From Micrococcus terreus (GTDB lineage: Bacteria; Actinomycetota; Actinomycetes; Actinomycetales; Micrococcaceae), in assembly GCF_900116905.1 (NCBI RefSeq), contig NZ_FPCG01000003.1, positions 62,001 through 126,000 on the forward strand: 64,000 nucleotides of DNA, read 5' to 3'. The notes beneath the pieces are model-generated. The model was not told the DNA's origin, ran no database searches, and was given only the letters and a program-made list of their open reading frames with translations. Position numbers and translations under genes: made by a program. Below, piece by piece: positions 43,031-50,938 of this stretch (within the stretch, counting starts at the first letter, position 1; each line of letters begins with the position of its first letter).

Positions 43031-45158
43031 TCAGGACGCCGAGTGGCCCGAGCTGCACGGCGCCGCGGGTGTGCCGCTGGAAGGCGACGTGAACGGCGTC
43101 GAGGGCTTTGATGTCCTGGCACCGGGGATCCAGCACCATGTGGTGAACACCCTCGGCTGGCCCGGCCTGCGACCCCTCCAGGAGCAGGCGGCCGAGCCTC
43201 TGGTCCGCGGAGAGGACGCGCTGCTGCTGGCACCGACCGCAGGAGGCAAGACTGAGGCCGCCGTGCTGCCCGTGCTGACCCGCATGACGCGGGAGGCCTG
43301 GCAGGGCACCTCTGTGCTCTACGTGTGTCCCATCCGCGCCCTGCTCAACAATCTTGAGCCTCGGCTGTCCGCCTACACGGGGTGGCTCGGCCGTCGCGCG
43401 GAGGTGCGGCACGGTGACACCACGGCCGGGCAGCGTCGCCGGCAGGCCGCCGACCGGCCAGACGTGCTGCTGACCACGCCGGAGTCGCTGGAGTCCATGC
43501 TCGTCTCGACCACGGCCTCCGCGCAGGCCTGGTTCTCCGAGGTGCGGGCCGTGATCGTCGACGAGGTCCACGCCTTTGCCGGCGACGATCGCGGGTGGCA
43601 CCTCCAGGGCGTCCTGCAGCGCATCGAAGACATCGCAGGAAGGCCGCTGCAGCGCATCGGGCTGTCGGCCACGGTAGGCAACCCGGAGGACTTGCTGCGG
43701 TGGCTGCAGGCCGCGCGGGACCGACCCGGCCGGGTGATCGACCCCGGTGGGGAGACGCCGCCTTCGGATGTGCAGCTGGACTGGGTGAAGTCCCTGGACA
43801 ACGCCGCCACGGTGATCGCGGCCCTGCACCGGGGCGAGAAGCGGCTCGTGTTCGCGGACTCCCGTCGCGCCGTCGAGGACCTAGCGCTGGGACTGCGGAA
43901 CCGCGACGTCACCACCTTTGTCTCCCATTCGTCGCTGTCCGTTGACGAGCGCCGTCGCGCCGAACGTGCCTTCGCCGAGGAACGCGACTGCGTCATCACC
44001 GCGACCTCGACGCTGGAACTGGGCATCGACGTCGGGGACCTCGACCGGTGCGTGCAGGTGGGAGCGCCGCACAGCGTCTCCTCGATGCTGCAACGGCTCG
44101 GCCGGACCGGCCGGCGGGCAGGGGCGAGCCGGAACATGCTGTTCCTGGAGACGGGCGACGAGGACTTCCTACGGGCGCTCGGCCTGCTGCAGCTCTGGGG
44201 TGAGGGATTCGTGGAAGCGGTGACCCCGCCGCCCAGGCCGTATCACGTGGCCGCCCAGCAGATCCTGGGGCACCTGTTGCAGCAGCGAGCGTTGGACGAG
44301 GCGGACCTGGATGGGTGGTTCCACCGGCAGCCCATGGTGAGCGTGGAGGAGTGGCGGGCGATCCGGGACCACATGCTGGCCCAGGGCTACCTCGGCCGGG
44401 ATGGTCACCTGCTGTTCGTGGGCCCGATGGCCGAGTTGCGGTACGGGGGCGTCAACTACCGGGACATCATGGCGGTCTTCTCGGCTGACCCGCAGATGCT
44501 GGTGCTGCACGGCCGGGTCGAACTCGGGACGATCGACCCGATGGTTCTGCGGACGCCGGCCGAGGGGCCGCGGAACATCACCTTGGGCGGGCGGGCCTGG
44601 AAGGTCGGTCACGTGGATTGGCGGCGGCACCGGGTGTACGTGGAGCCGTCTACGGCTGGCGGGAGGCTTCGGTGGCCCGGTAGCGCCCGCCCGATGTCGC
44701 TGGAGCTGACGCAGGCGGTGCGACGGGTCCTGTTGGGCGCGGAGCTTCCGGAAGTGCGGTTGACGTCACGCGCCGAGGCCAAACTGGCGGAGGTCCGAGA
44801 GGAGTACGGGGGACGGGTTGCCCATGGGGCGGCCCGCGTCCTCGAACACGCGCCTGGAGGAGACGCCCGGTGGTGGACGTTCGCAGGTGCGCGGGAGAAC
44901 GGGTCCATGGTGGCGGCGCTGACCCGGACGGCGCCGGAACTGCTGGAACGGAACGTCTCCTGGAACGACTGGTACCTTACCGTGCACCCAGAGGCGACCG
45001 CTGGAGCCCTCAATGAGGCTTGGAATGCCGCACGCGCCCAGGCCCTCGTGGAGTCGGCGATGCTGGACCCCATGGTCGATGAACGTGCCCTGGCCGAGGT
45101 GAAGTTCGGTGACATGGTGCCACCGGAGATGCTGCGGCGGCAGATCGCGGGTCGGTAG
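43023..45158 (+). CDS. brxHI: BREX type 2 helicase BrxHI
   Basis: 711 residues from ATG 43023. A Lhr-like superfamily 2 helicase: Q-motif region PLQEQAAEPLV, motif I PTAGGKT (Lys76), DEVH box at 180-183, motif III LSATVGN, and motifs V/VI STLELGIDVG and QRLGRTGRRAG. It unwinds or translocates on nucleic acid. Last gene of the operon; the next gene, RNase J, is 163 bp away and on its own promoter. Confidence 0.93.
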   Translation: MSDQDAEWPELHGAAGVPLEGDVNGVEGFDVLAPGIQHHVVNTLGWPGLRPLQEQAAEPLVRGEDALLLAPTAGGKTEAAVLPVLTRMTREAWQGTSVLYVCPIRALLNNLEPRLSAYTGWLGRRAEVRHGDTTAGQRRRQAADRPDVLLTTPESLESMLVSTTASAQAWFSEVRAVIVDEVHAFAGDDRGWHLQGVLQRIEDIAGRPLQRIGLSATVGNPEDLLRWLQAARDRPGRVIDPGGETPPSDVQLDWVKSLDNAATVIAALHRGEKRLVFADSRRAVEDLALGLRNRDVTTFVSHSSLSVDERRRAERAFAEERDCVITATSTLELGIDVGDLDRCVQVGAPHSVSSMLQRLGRTGRRAGASRNMLFLETGDEDFLRALGLLQLWGEGFVEAVTPPPRPYHVAAQQILGHLLQQRALDEADLDGWFHRQPMVSVEEWRAIRDHMLAQGYLGRDGHLLFVGPMAELRYGGVNYRDIMAVFSADPQMLVLHGRVELGTIDPMVLRTPAEGPRNITLGGRAWKVGHVDWRRHRVYVEPSTAGGRLRWPGSARPMSLELTQAVRRVLLGAELPEVRLTSRAEAKLAEVREEYGGRVAHGAARVLEHAPGGDARWWTFAGARENGSMVAALTRTAPELLERNVSWNDWYLTVHPEATAGALNEAWNAARAQALVESAMLDPMVDERALAEVKFGDMVPPEMLRRQIAGR

Positions 45159-45321
45159 CAGGGACAGTCCTGGATTCTGGCGTTGGTACCCACCCTCGGT
45201 CCCAGGGCAGCGTACCGCCACGTAGACTGGCCTCAGACTTCGCCTGCCTCGCGACGACCGCGAGCCAGGAACGGCGGCCTCATCGGAGCTCCGCCCCACC
45301 CCATGATGAAAGCGTGAATCG

Positions 45322-47010
45322 TTGGCTCGTTCCCCCCGTAGCAAATCCAAGTCCGCCAACAGCCTGCCCCAGAACGGAATGAGGATCACTCCTCTGGGCG
45401 GCCTGGGGGAGGTGGGCCGCAACATGACCGTCTTCGAACACCAGGGCAAGCTGCTGATCGTGGACTGCGGCGTGCTGTTCCCTGAGGAGCACCAGCCCGG
45501 CATCGATGTGATCCTCCCGGACTTCACCTCCATCCGGAACCGCATGCAGGACATCGTCGGCATCGTGCTCACCCACGGCCACGAGGACCACATCGGCGGT
45601 GTCCCGTACCTGCTCAAGGAGCGCCCGGACATCCCCCTGATCGGTTCCGAGCTGACCCTGGCATTCATCACCGCCAAGCTCACCGAGCACCGCATCACCC
45701 CCAAGACCGTGCACGTTGAGGCCGAGGACAAGCACCAGGCCGGTCCGTTCGAGTGTGAGTTCGTCGCGGTCAACCACTCCATCCCGGACTCCCTGGCTGT
45801 GGCCATCCGCACCAAGGCCGGCCTGATCCTGCACACCGGCGACTTCAAGATGGATCAGTTCCCGCTGGATGACCGGATCACTGACCTGCGCCACTTCGCC
45901 CGTCTCGGTGAAGAGGGCGTGGACATGTTCCTCACCGACTCCACCAACGCCGAGGTCCCCGGCTTCACCACCTCGGAGCGTGAGCTGACCCCGGCGATCG
46001 ACAAGGTCTTCGCCACCGCTCCAAAGCGGATCATCGTCTCCAGCTTCGCCAGCCACATCCACCGCATTCAGCAGGTGCTGGACGCCGCCCATGCCTCCGG
46101 CCGCAAGGTGGCCTTCGTTGGCCGCTCCATGGTGAAGAACATGGGCATCGCCAAGGACCTGGGATACCTGCGCGTGCCCCGTGGCCTGCTGGTGGACTTC
46201 AAGAAGCTGCAGTCCATGCCGGACGACAAGGTCGCGTTGGTCTGCACCGGTTCTCAGGGTGAGCCGATGGCAGCCCTGTCCCGCATGGCCAACGGCACCC
46301 ACCAGATCAAGCTCGGCGCCGGCGACACCGTCCTGATGGCCAGCTCCCTGATCCCGGGCAACGAGAACGCCATCTACGGCATCATCAACAAGTTCACCGA
46401 CCTCGGCGTCCAGGTCGTGCACAAGGGCAACGCCAAGGTGCACGTCTCTGGCCACGCCTCCGCTGGCGAGCTGGTGTACTGCTACAACATCGTCCAGCCC
46501 ACCCACGTGATGCCGGTGCACGGCGAGTCCAAGCACCTGCACGCCAACGCCGAGCTGGCCATCCGCACGGGCGTCCCCGCGGAGAACGTGCTCGTCGTCA
46601 AGGACGGCACCACCGTGGACCTGGTCGACGGCAAGGCCCGCGTCTCCGGACAGGTCGAGGCCGGCCTGGTCTACGTGGATGGCAACACCGTCGGCAAGGT
46701 CACCGAAGAGACCCTGGTTGAGCGTCGGCTCCTGCAGGAGGGCGGCGCGGTCACCGTGGTCGCTATCGTGGACCCGGACACCAACCAGTTGGCCGAGCCT
46801 CTGGAGTTCATCACCAAGGGCTTCATCCAGGACGCTAAGACCTTCAAGGGCGCTGCCGAGAAGGTCAAGGCCGCCCTGGGCAAGCCCGAGGCCCGCAACA
46901 TCGACGACGTCGAGAAGTTGGAGAAGCTCATCGGCGACTCCGTCTCCCGCCACCTGGACAGCGTCTACCGCCGCGCCCCGCTGATCACCGTGGTCGTCAT
47001 CGACGCCTGA
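45322..47010 (+). CDS. rnj: Ribonuclease J
   Basis: 562 residues from TTG 45322. Metallo-beta-lactamase/beta-CASP signatures: GLGEVGRNMTVFEHQGKLLIVDCG, THGHEDHIGG (His85, His87, Asp89, His90), HTGDFKMD, and SSFASHIHRIQQVL. It is the 5'-3' exonuclease and endonuclease of mRNA and rRNA turnover. The C-terminal domain is normal. Usually core and essential, here flanked on both sides by accessory defence genes. ATG codons downstream would remove only the basic N-terminal extension. Confidence 0.95.
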   Translation: MARSPRSKSKSANSLPQNGMRITPLGGLGEVGRNMTVFEHQGKLLIVDCGVLFPEEHQPGIDVILPDFTSIRNRMQDIVGIVLTHGHEDHIGGVPYLLKERPDIPLIGSELTLAFITAKLTEHRITPKTVHVEAEDKHQAGPFECEFVAVNHSIPDSLAVAIRTKAGLILHTGDFKMDQFPLDDRITDLRHFARLGEEGVDMFLTDSTNAEVPGFTTSERELTPAIDKVFATAPKRIIVSSFASHIHRIQQVLDAAHASGRKVAFVGRSMVKNMGIAKDLGYLRVPRGLLVDFKKLQSMPDDKVALVCTGSQGEPMAALSRMANGTHQIKLGAGDTVLMASSLIPGNENAIYGIINKFTDLGVQVVHKGNAKVHVSGHASAGELVYCYNIVQPTHVMPVHGESKHLHANAELAIRTGVPAENVLVVKDGTTVDLVDGKARVSGQVEAGLVYVDGNTVGKVTEETLVERRLLQEGGAVTVVAIVDPDTNQLAEPLEFITKGFIQDAKTFKGAAEKVKAALGKPEARNIDDVEKLEKLIGDSVSRHLDSVYRRAPLITVVVIDA

Positions 47011-47041
47011 TCAGCCACACAGCACCAAAACCACAAGCCCG

Positions 47042-47076
47042 ACGGCGTCGCTCCAGTCATCCTGGAGCGGCGCCGT
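47042..47076 (+). terminator. RNase J terminator
   Basis: ACGGCG-T-CGCTCCAG pairs with CTGGAGCG-G-CGCCGT, arms 47042-47056 and 47062-47076, followed by TTTCG. Confidence 0.8.
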
Positions 47077-47106
47077 TTCGCTATCTGGGGCAATGTGCAA
47101 TTGGTT

Positions 47107-49053
47107 CTAGAGAGACTTCCGTGGCGGCAAGTCTGGGAGAGACTTTCCCTCTCGCCAGATGCGGTCGCGAACCGGCCTGTGGTCCGTCCCTTCGTAGTCG
47201 ATACGAGGGTCAGGATCGGCGTGGAAGGAATCAGCACGGAGCGTGGTGCCGACAAACGAGGCGACCGTTGCTCCGTTCATGATCTCTGGGAAGTAGTTCT
47301 CAGCGAGGTACTCCCGCAACGGCTCATCACAGACGTAGAGGTACGTGCCCTTGATGCCTCGGGTGAGGAGCACGTTGTAGATGTTAATGACGTACTCACG
47401 GATGTCCGCGTCTGTGTACGTCCGATTCTGTTTGGGGTTGTTCTCCATCCCCTTCTTGTCGAAGTAGGACTCTCGGTGGAACACCACGCGGCAAGTCGAG
47501 GGGTCCATCCTTATATCGGGGCCGATGATCACTCCCGCGTAGTTGAGGTCGTACCCCTGAATGGTGTGGATGGACCCGACCTCCTGGAGCGAATTGGTTG
47601 AGTTCACCCAGTCCTTGTCGGTGGAGTTCCAGCGCAGGCTGAGGCCATCGACCTCAATGTCGAACGCGGTGGGATCCTTGCGTGACTTCCACGCCCATGC
47701 GTAACCGGCCAACAGGCGGGACAGGCCGCTCTCCTCATTGCGGCGAAGTATCTCGTTCCGCATCTGGCTGAGGTCCGTGAACATCCGGAGGTCGTAGCTC
47801 TTGATGTGTGGGGCAGGCGAAGCCGGGACCGATCCAGCCTTGCGCAACACGTTGCCAAAGAAGCCCACATACTCATCTCCGGCGTTGACCCGAAGCTGCG
47901 AGGTAAGGGGGAAATGGATGCCTTTGGACTCCGCCTTCTCCATCTCGGACCGGACGGCTTCAGTGGGCAGATCGGCGGGCCTGACGGTCTGCTCGGGATC
48001 AAAGATCAGCACCTGGTGGCGACTCTTCTTGCGGACCCAATCGAGTTGGGTCTTGGCGAGATCGTCCTCGCCGAAGAGGTTCGTCGTGATGTCCGCGAAG
48101 TCCTTGTTGCGTCCACCTGATGACTGGTTGGCACGCTGGTTGAGCCTGTGTGCTTCGTCGACGATCAGCAGGTCATACGTTGTTTCCGACTTGCCAACCG
48201 CGAACGGGTCGAGGACCCGGTCCGGACGCAACCCGGGCGTCTTCTTGAACACCCGCTTGAGGGACTCACGCAAGGACTGCTGCGGAACGACGATACAGAT
48301 GTTCAGCCCGGCCAGCCGAGTCCTGTTCTCCGCAGTGAAGAGGTCGCTGAACGGTCGTCCCTCCTGGACGAGCTCATCCACCTCGGCCGGAGTGGAGGTG
48401 GCCAGATCCGCCAGGAGCTTCAGGAGCACGATCGCCAGGACCGTCTTGCCGGTGCCTGGTCCACCTGAGACCACCATGGACGTATCAGGGTCGGGTGAGC
48501 CGGTGACACTCGACAGCACAGCCTCGGCGATCTGCCGTACCGATTCGTCCTGCTCTGGAGACAGGACCTTGAACGGTGAGAACTTGTAGAGATCCTTGTT
48601 GATGATGTCTAGACGGGTCTGGACGAAGAGGCCCTCCGCATGGAGCCGGTCGAAGATCTCCTCGAACGTCCGCTGGTAGTACCCCTTGGCGTAATACGAA
48701 CCGGAGACGATGCCCTCATTGCGGTTCTCCACCGTGTGCCCATCGCCAGAGAACATGCGGATCAGGAACGCCTCGAGGTCCAGGGCGGCGGACTTGTTGT
48801 ACTTCTCATGCAGGATGACTCGCGTGTGAGTGAGCGAGGCCTTGGCTGGGTTGGCCATGTGCTGTTGAAGACGCCTCTGCGCGCTGAGCGTCTCCCCGAC
48901 GTACACCTTCTGCTGAGCACGTTTGCTGGGGGATGACTTCCCCTCGTGCAGGACATAGACAGCTGGCCAGTCGTTCACACGCGGATCGGCGGTCCCGACG
49001 CCGCGAATGCCATCAGCTGTCAGCGGGGCACTGTGTATCTCAAAGTCGGTCAT
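47107..49053 (-). CDS. GIY-YIG nuclease fused to Schlafen-group-3-like helicase (DUF2075)
   Basis: 648 residues from ATG 49053. Residues ~28-105 are a GIY-YIG-like domain (AVYVLHEG, KVYVGETLSAQRR with Arg60, later LDLEAFLI with Glu93). Residues ~185-640 are a DUF2075/Schlafen group 3-like P-loop helicase: SGGPGTGKT (Lys203), VDEAH (299-302), HTIQGYDLNYAGVIIGPD and NVLLTRGIKGTYLY. Such proteins are found in defence islands. The upstream MazG-like gene overlaps it by 14 bases. The exact role is unknown; DNA cleavage with ATP-driven translocation is a reasonable guess. Lower GC than RNase J. Confidence 0.82.
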   Translation of the reverse strand: MTDFEIHSAPLTADGIRGVGTADPRVNDWPAVYVLHEGKSSPSKRAQQKVYVGETLSAQRRLQQHMANPAKASLTHTRVILHEKYNKSAALDLEAFLIRMFSGDGHTVENRNEGIVSGSYYAKGYYQRTFEEIFDRLHAEGLFVQTRLDIINKDLYKFSPFKVLSPEQDESVRQIAEAVLSSVTGSPDPDTSMVVSGGPGTGKTVLAIVLLKLLADLATSTPAEVDELVQEGRPFSDLFTAENRTRLAGLNICIVVPQQSLRESLKRVFKKTPGLRPDRVLDPFAVGKSETTYDLLIVDEAHRLNQRANQSSGGRNKDFADITTNLFGEDDLAKTQLDWVRKKSRHQVLIFDPEQTVRPADLPTEAVRSEMEKAESKGIHFPLTSQLRVNAGDEYVGFFGNVLRKAGSVPASPAPHIKSYDLRMFTDLSQMRNEILRRNEESGLSRLLAGYAWAWKSRKDPTAFDIEVDGLSLRWNSTDKDWVNSTNSLQEVGSIHTIQGYDLNYAGVIIGPDIRMDPSTCRVVFHRESYFDKKGMENNPKQNRTYTDADIREYVINIYNVLLTRGIKGTYLYVCDEPLREYLAENYFPEIMNGATVASFVGTTLRADSFHADPDPRIDYEGTDHRPVRDRIWREGKSLPDLPPRKSL

Positions 49054-49360
49054 ACTTCGTGCTCTTTCCTCGAGCCTTATCGACCGGGTACTTCCGGCGG
49101 GTGGTCTCCACCTTCTTCTGAACGATGGAATCGGCGTCGAGGCCGAGCGCATCTGCCAGAAGGAAGCAATAGGTCAGGACGTCGGCGAGCTCTTCCTCGA
49201 CAGCAACGCTGTCAGCGTCGGAACCCCACTGGTAGTGCTCCAGGAGCTCCGCTGCCTCGATGGAGATGCTCTTGGCCAGGTTCTCCGGCGTATGGAACTG
49301 AACCCAGTCCCGTTCTGCGACCATCTGTCGGATCAGATCCAATGTCTCACCGCGGTTCAT
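49040..49360 (-). CDS. MazG-like nucleotide pyrophosphohydrolase
   Basis: 106 residues from ATG 49360. The all-alpha NTP-PPase metal motifs are present: SISIEAAELLEHYQW (EAAE) and VEEELADVLTYCFLLAD (EExxD). It resembles the MazG-like/RS21-C6 family that hydrolyses (d)NTPs to NMPs and pyrophosphate. Coupled to the GIY-YIG/helicase gene, so a nucleotide-depleting arm of the same system is likely by context; general house-cleaning is the alternative. Confidence 0.85.
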   Translation of the reverse strand: MNRGETLDLIRQMVAERDWVQFHTPENLAKSISIEAAELLEHYQWGSDADSVAVEEELADVLTYCFLLADALGLDADSIVQKKVETTRRKYPVDKARGKSTKYDRL

Positions 49361-49416
49361 GCCAGAACGCTAGCCGACTGACCAGGTTCGCGCCGCCGGA
49401 AAGTGGTACTGGCCCC

Positions 49417-49911
49417 TCACGCCACGTACTTCGCCTCGTAGGCCGCGCGGACGGAGCGGTCGGCGTCTTTGACGTTGTCGGGGACCATCCTGTCGTTCAG
49501 GGCATTGCGGATTCCCAGCGGCAGGACGTTGGCCAGCCGCACCATCGCGCCCGCGTAGGACGGCACGGTCCGCTCGAGCTTGGGGTTGCGCAGCGAGAGC
49601 ATCACCGCATCGGCCACGTCCGCCGCGCTCAGCATGGGCACGCCCGCGGTGGCCGTTCCCCGTGCCAGCTCGGTGTCCACCACGGCCGGCAGCACCGCGG
49701 ACAGCGCCACCCCGGTCCCGCGCAGCTCCAGCTCCACGGACTTCAGATACCCCAGCAACCCGTGCTTGCTCGCGGCGTAGCTGGCCTCGCCCGCCAACCC
49801 CAGAATCGACCCCATGGACGCCAGGGTCAGGATGTGCCCGCCCCCGCGCTCCACCATCCGCGCCGAGGTCAGCCGCACCACGCGCATGGCCCCCAGCAGG
49901 TTCGGCGGGCG
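49417..49911 (-). pseudogene. SDR oxidoreductase lacking its N-terminal half
   Basis: The frame reads PPNLLGAMRVVRLTSARMV, GGGHILTLASMGSILG, then YAASKHGLLGYLKS (catalytic Tyr/Lys) and a full C-terminus. Upstream of PPNLLG a TGA appears at once (49912-49914), and the cofactor-binding TGxxxGxG half, about 90 residues, is absent. The break coincides with the start of the AT-rich promoter of the first cold-shock gene. It may still be translated from ATG 49887 (156 residues) but cannot bind NAD(P) normally. Confidence 0.75.
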
Positions 49912-49946
49912 TCAGTACTGAAAAATCGAAAACCCAAAAAGCATTA

Positions 49947-49976
49947 TTAGTCGTTCGAAAACTATTACCGTAGGGT
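49947..49976 (+). promoter_or_regulatory. Promoter of cold-shock gene 1
   Basis: TTAGTC (49947-49952), 18-bp spacer, TAGGGT (49971-49976). The same arrangement precedes the second copy, which supports it. Confidence 0.55.
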
Positions 49977-50000
49977 CGAGGTCAGAAGTTGTTGTTGTTG

Positions 50001-50315
50001 CAGTAAGTCCGTCAGAACTGCGGACCGGCTGATCCTCACGGATCGGACGGGGCGTTGGAGTAGCGGTGTGTATCAGTCCCGCTTCGCCCCCACTGGAACT
50101 CAGTGGGTCACTCAACCCCCATAGGAGGCCATCATGGCTACCGGTACCGTCAAGTGGTTCAACGCTGAAAAGGGCTTCGGCTTCATCGCGCCGGACGACA
50201 ACTCCGCTGACATCTTCGTTCACTTCTCCGCCATTGAGGGCAACGGCTTCAAGGAGCTGCAGGAGGACCAGAAGGTCGAGTTCGAGGCCACTCAGGGCCA
50301 GAAGGGCATGCAGGC
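50001..50315 (+). repeat. Direct repeat, unit 1 (leader and csp coding region)
   Basis: A 315-bp unit matched by 50510-50824 at an offset of 509 bp with one visible mismatch (A/T at 50114/50623). It covers the long 5' leader and all but the last seven codons of the gene. Confidence 0.9.
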
Positions 50316-50337
50316 CAGCGCCGTTCGCGCCGCCTGA
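50134..50337 (+). CDS. cspA: Cold-shock protein 1
   Basis: 67 residues, single cold-shock domain: [19 protein letters not shown] with RNP1 (KGFGFI) and DIFVHFSAI with RNP2. It binds single-stranded RNA/DNA and melts mRNA structure. A ~130-nt leader, typical of cold-shock mRNAs, precedes ATG 50134 with an AGGAGG site. Ends QASAVRAA. Confidence 0.95.
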   Translation: MATGTVKWFNAEKGFGFIAPDDNSADIFVHFSAIEGNGFKELQEDQKVEFEATQGQKGMQASAVRAA

Positions 50338-50351
50338 TCCCCACAGTCGTT

Positions 50352-50389
50352 GAGAGCGGCCGTCTTCCCCACGGGGAGGGCGGCCGCTC
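50352..50389 (+). terminator. Terminator of cold-shock gene 1
   Basis: A GC-rich inverted repeat beginning AGAGCGGCCG and ending CGGCCGCTCT around CCCCACGGGG, followed by TGTG. Confidence 0.75.
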
Positions 50390-50459
50390 TTGTGTTGTCA
50401 GGACGGCGGGCCAGGCTGGCGCTCGAGGGCACCTCGGACACGGCGTCGGGAAAATGGCA

Positions 50460-50489
50460 TTAGGCGAATCCTGTTTTCTCCCGTACAGT
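50460..50489 (+). promoter_or_regulatory. Promoter of cold-shock gene 2
   Basis: TTAGGC (50460-50465), 18-bp spacer, TACAGT (50484-50489), aligned with the promoter of copy 1. Confidence 0.6.
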
Positions 50490-50509
50490 CGTTGTCAGAA
50501 GTAGTTGTG

Positions 50510-50824
50510 CAGTAAGTCCGTCAGAACTGCGGACCGGCTGATCCTCACGGATCGGACGGGGCGTTGGAGTAGCGGTGTGTATCAGTCCCGCTTCGCCCCC
50601 ACTGGAACTCAGTGGGTCACTCTACCCCCATAGGAGGCCATCATGGCTACCGGTACCGTCAAGTGGTTCAACGCTGAAAAGGGCTTCGGCTTCATCGCGC
50701 CGGACGACAACTCCGCTGACATCTTCGTTCACTTCTCCGCCATTGAGGGCAACGGCTTCAAGGAGCTGCAGGAGGACCAGAAGGTCGAGTTCGAGGCCAC
50801 TCAGGGCCAGAAGGGCATGCAGGC
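50510..50824 (+). repeat. Direct repeat, unit 2 (leader and csp coding region)
   Basis: Partner of 50001-50315. Confidence 0.9.
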
Positions 50825-50846
50825 TTCGTCTGTTCGCCCCCTCTGA
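50643..50846 (+). CDS. cspA: Cold-shock protein 2
   Basis: 67 residues, identical to copy 1 up to the last few residues (QASSVRPL instead of QASAVRAA). Same leader, ribosome site and RNP motifs. Codons are identical too, so this is a recent tandem duplication or an active gene-conversion pair. The two copies have separate promoters and terminators. Confidence 0.95.
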   Translation: MATGTVKWFNAEKGFGFIAPDDNSADIFVHFSAIEGNGFKELQEDQKVEFEATQGQKGMQASSVRPL

Positions 50847-50867
50847 TCTACTTCTCGTAGACATCTA

Positions 50868-50905
50868 GAGCGGCCGCTCTCCCCACGGGGAGGGCGGCCG
50901 CTCTT
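50868..50905 (+). terminator. Terminator of cold-shock gene 2
   Basis: AGAGCGGCCGCTCTCCCC and a matching 3' arm, a close relative of the 50352 terminator with a better-paired stem. Confidence 0.8.
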
Positions 50906-50938
50906 GCGTTGTCCGGAATATCAGGTGAGTGGGCCGGC

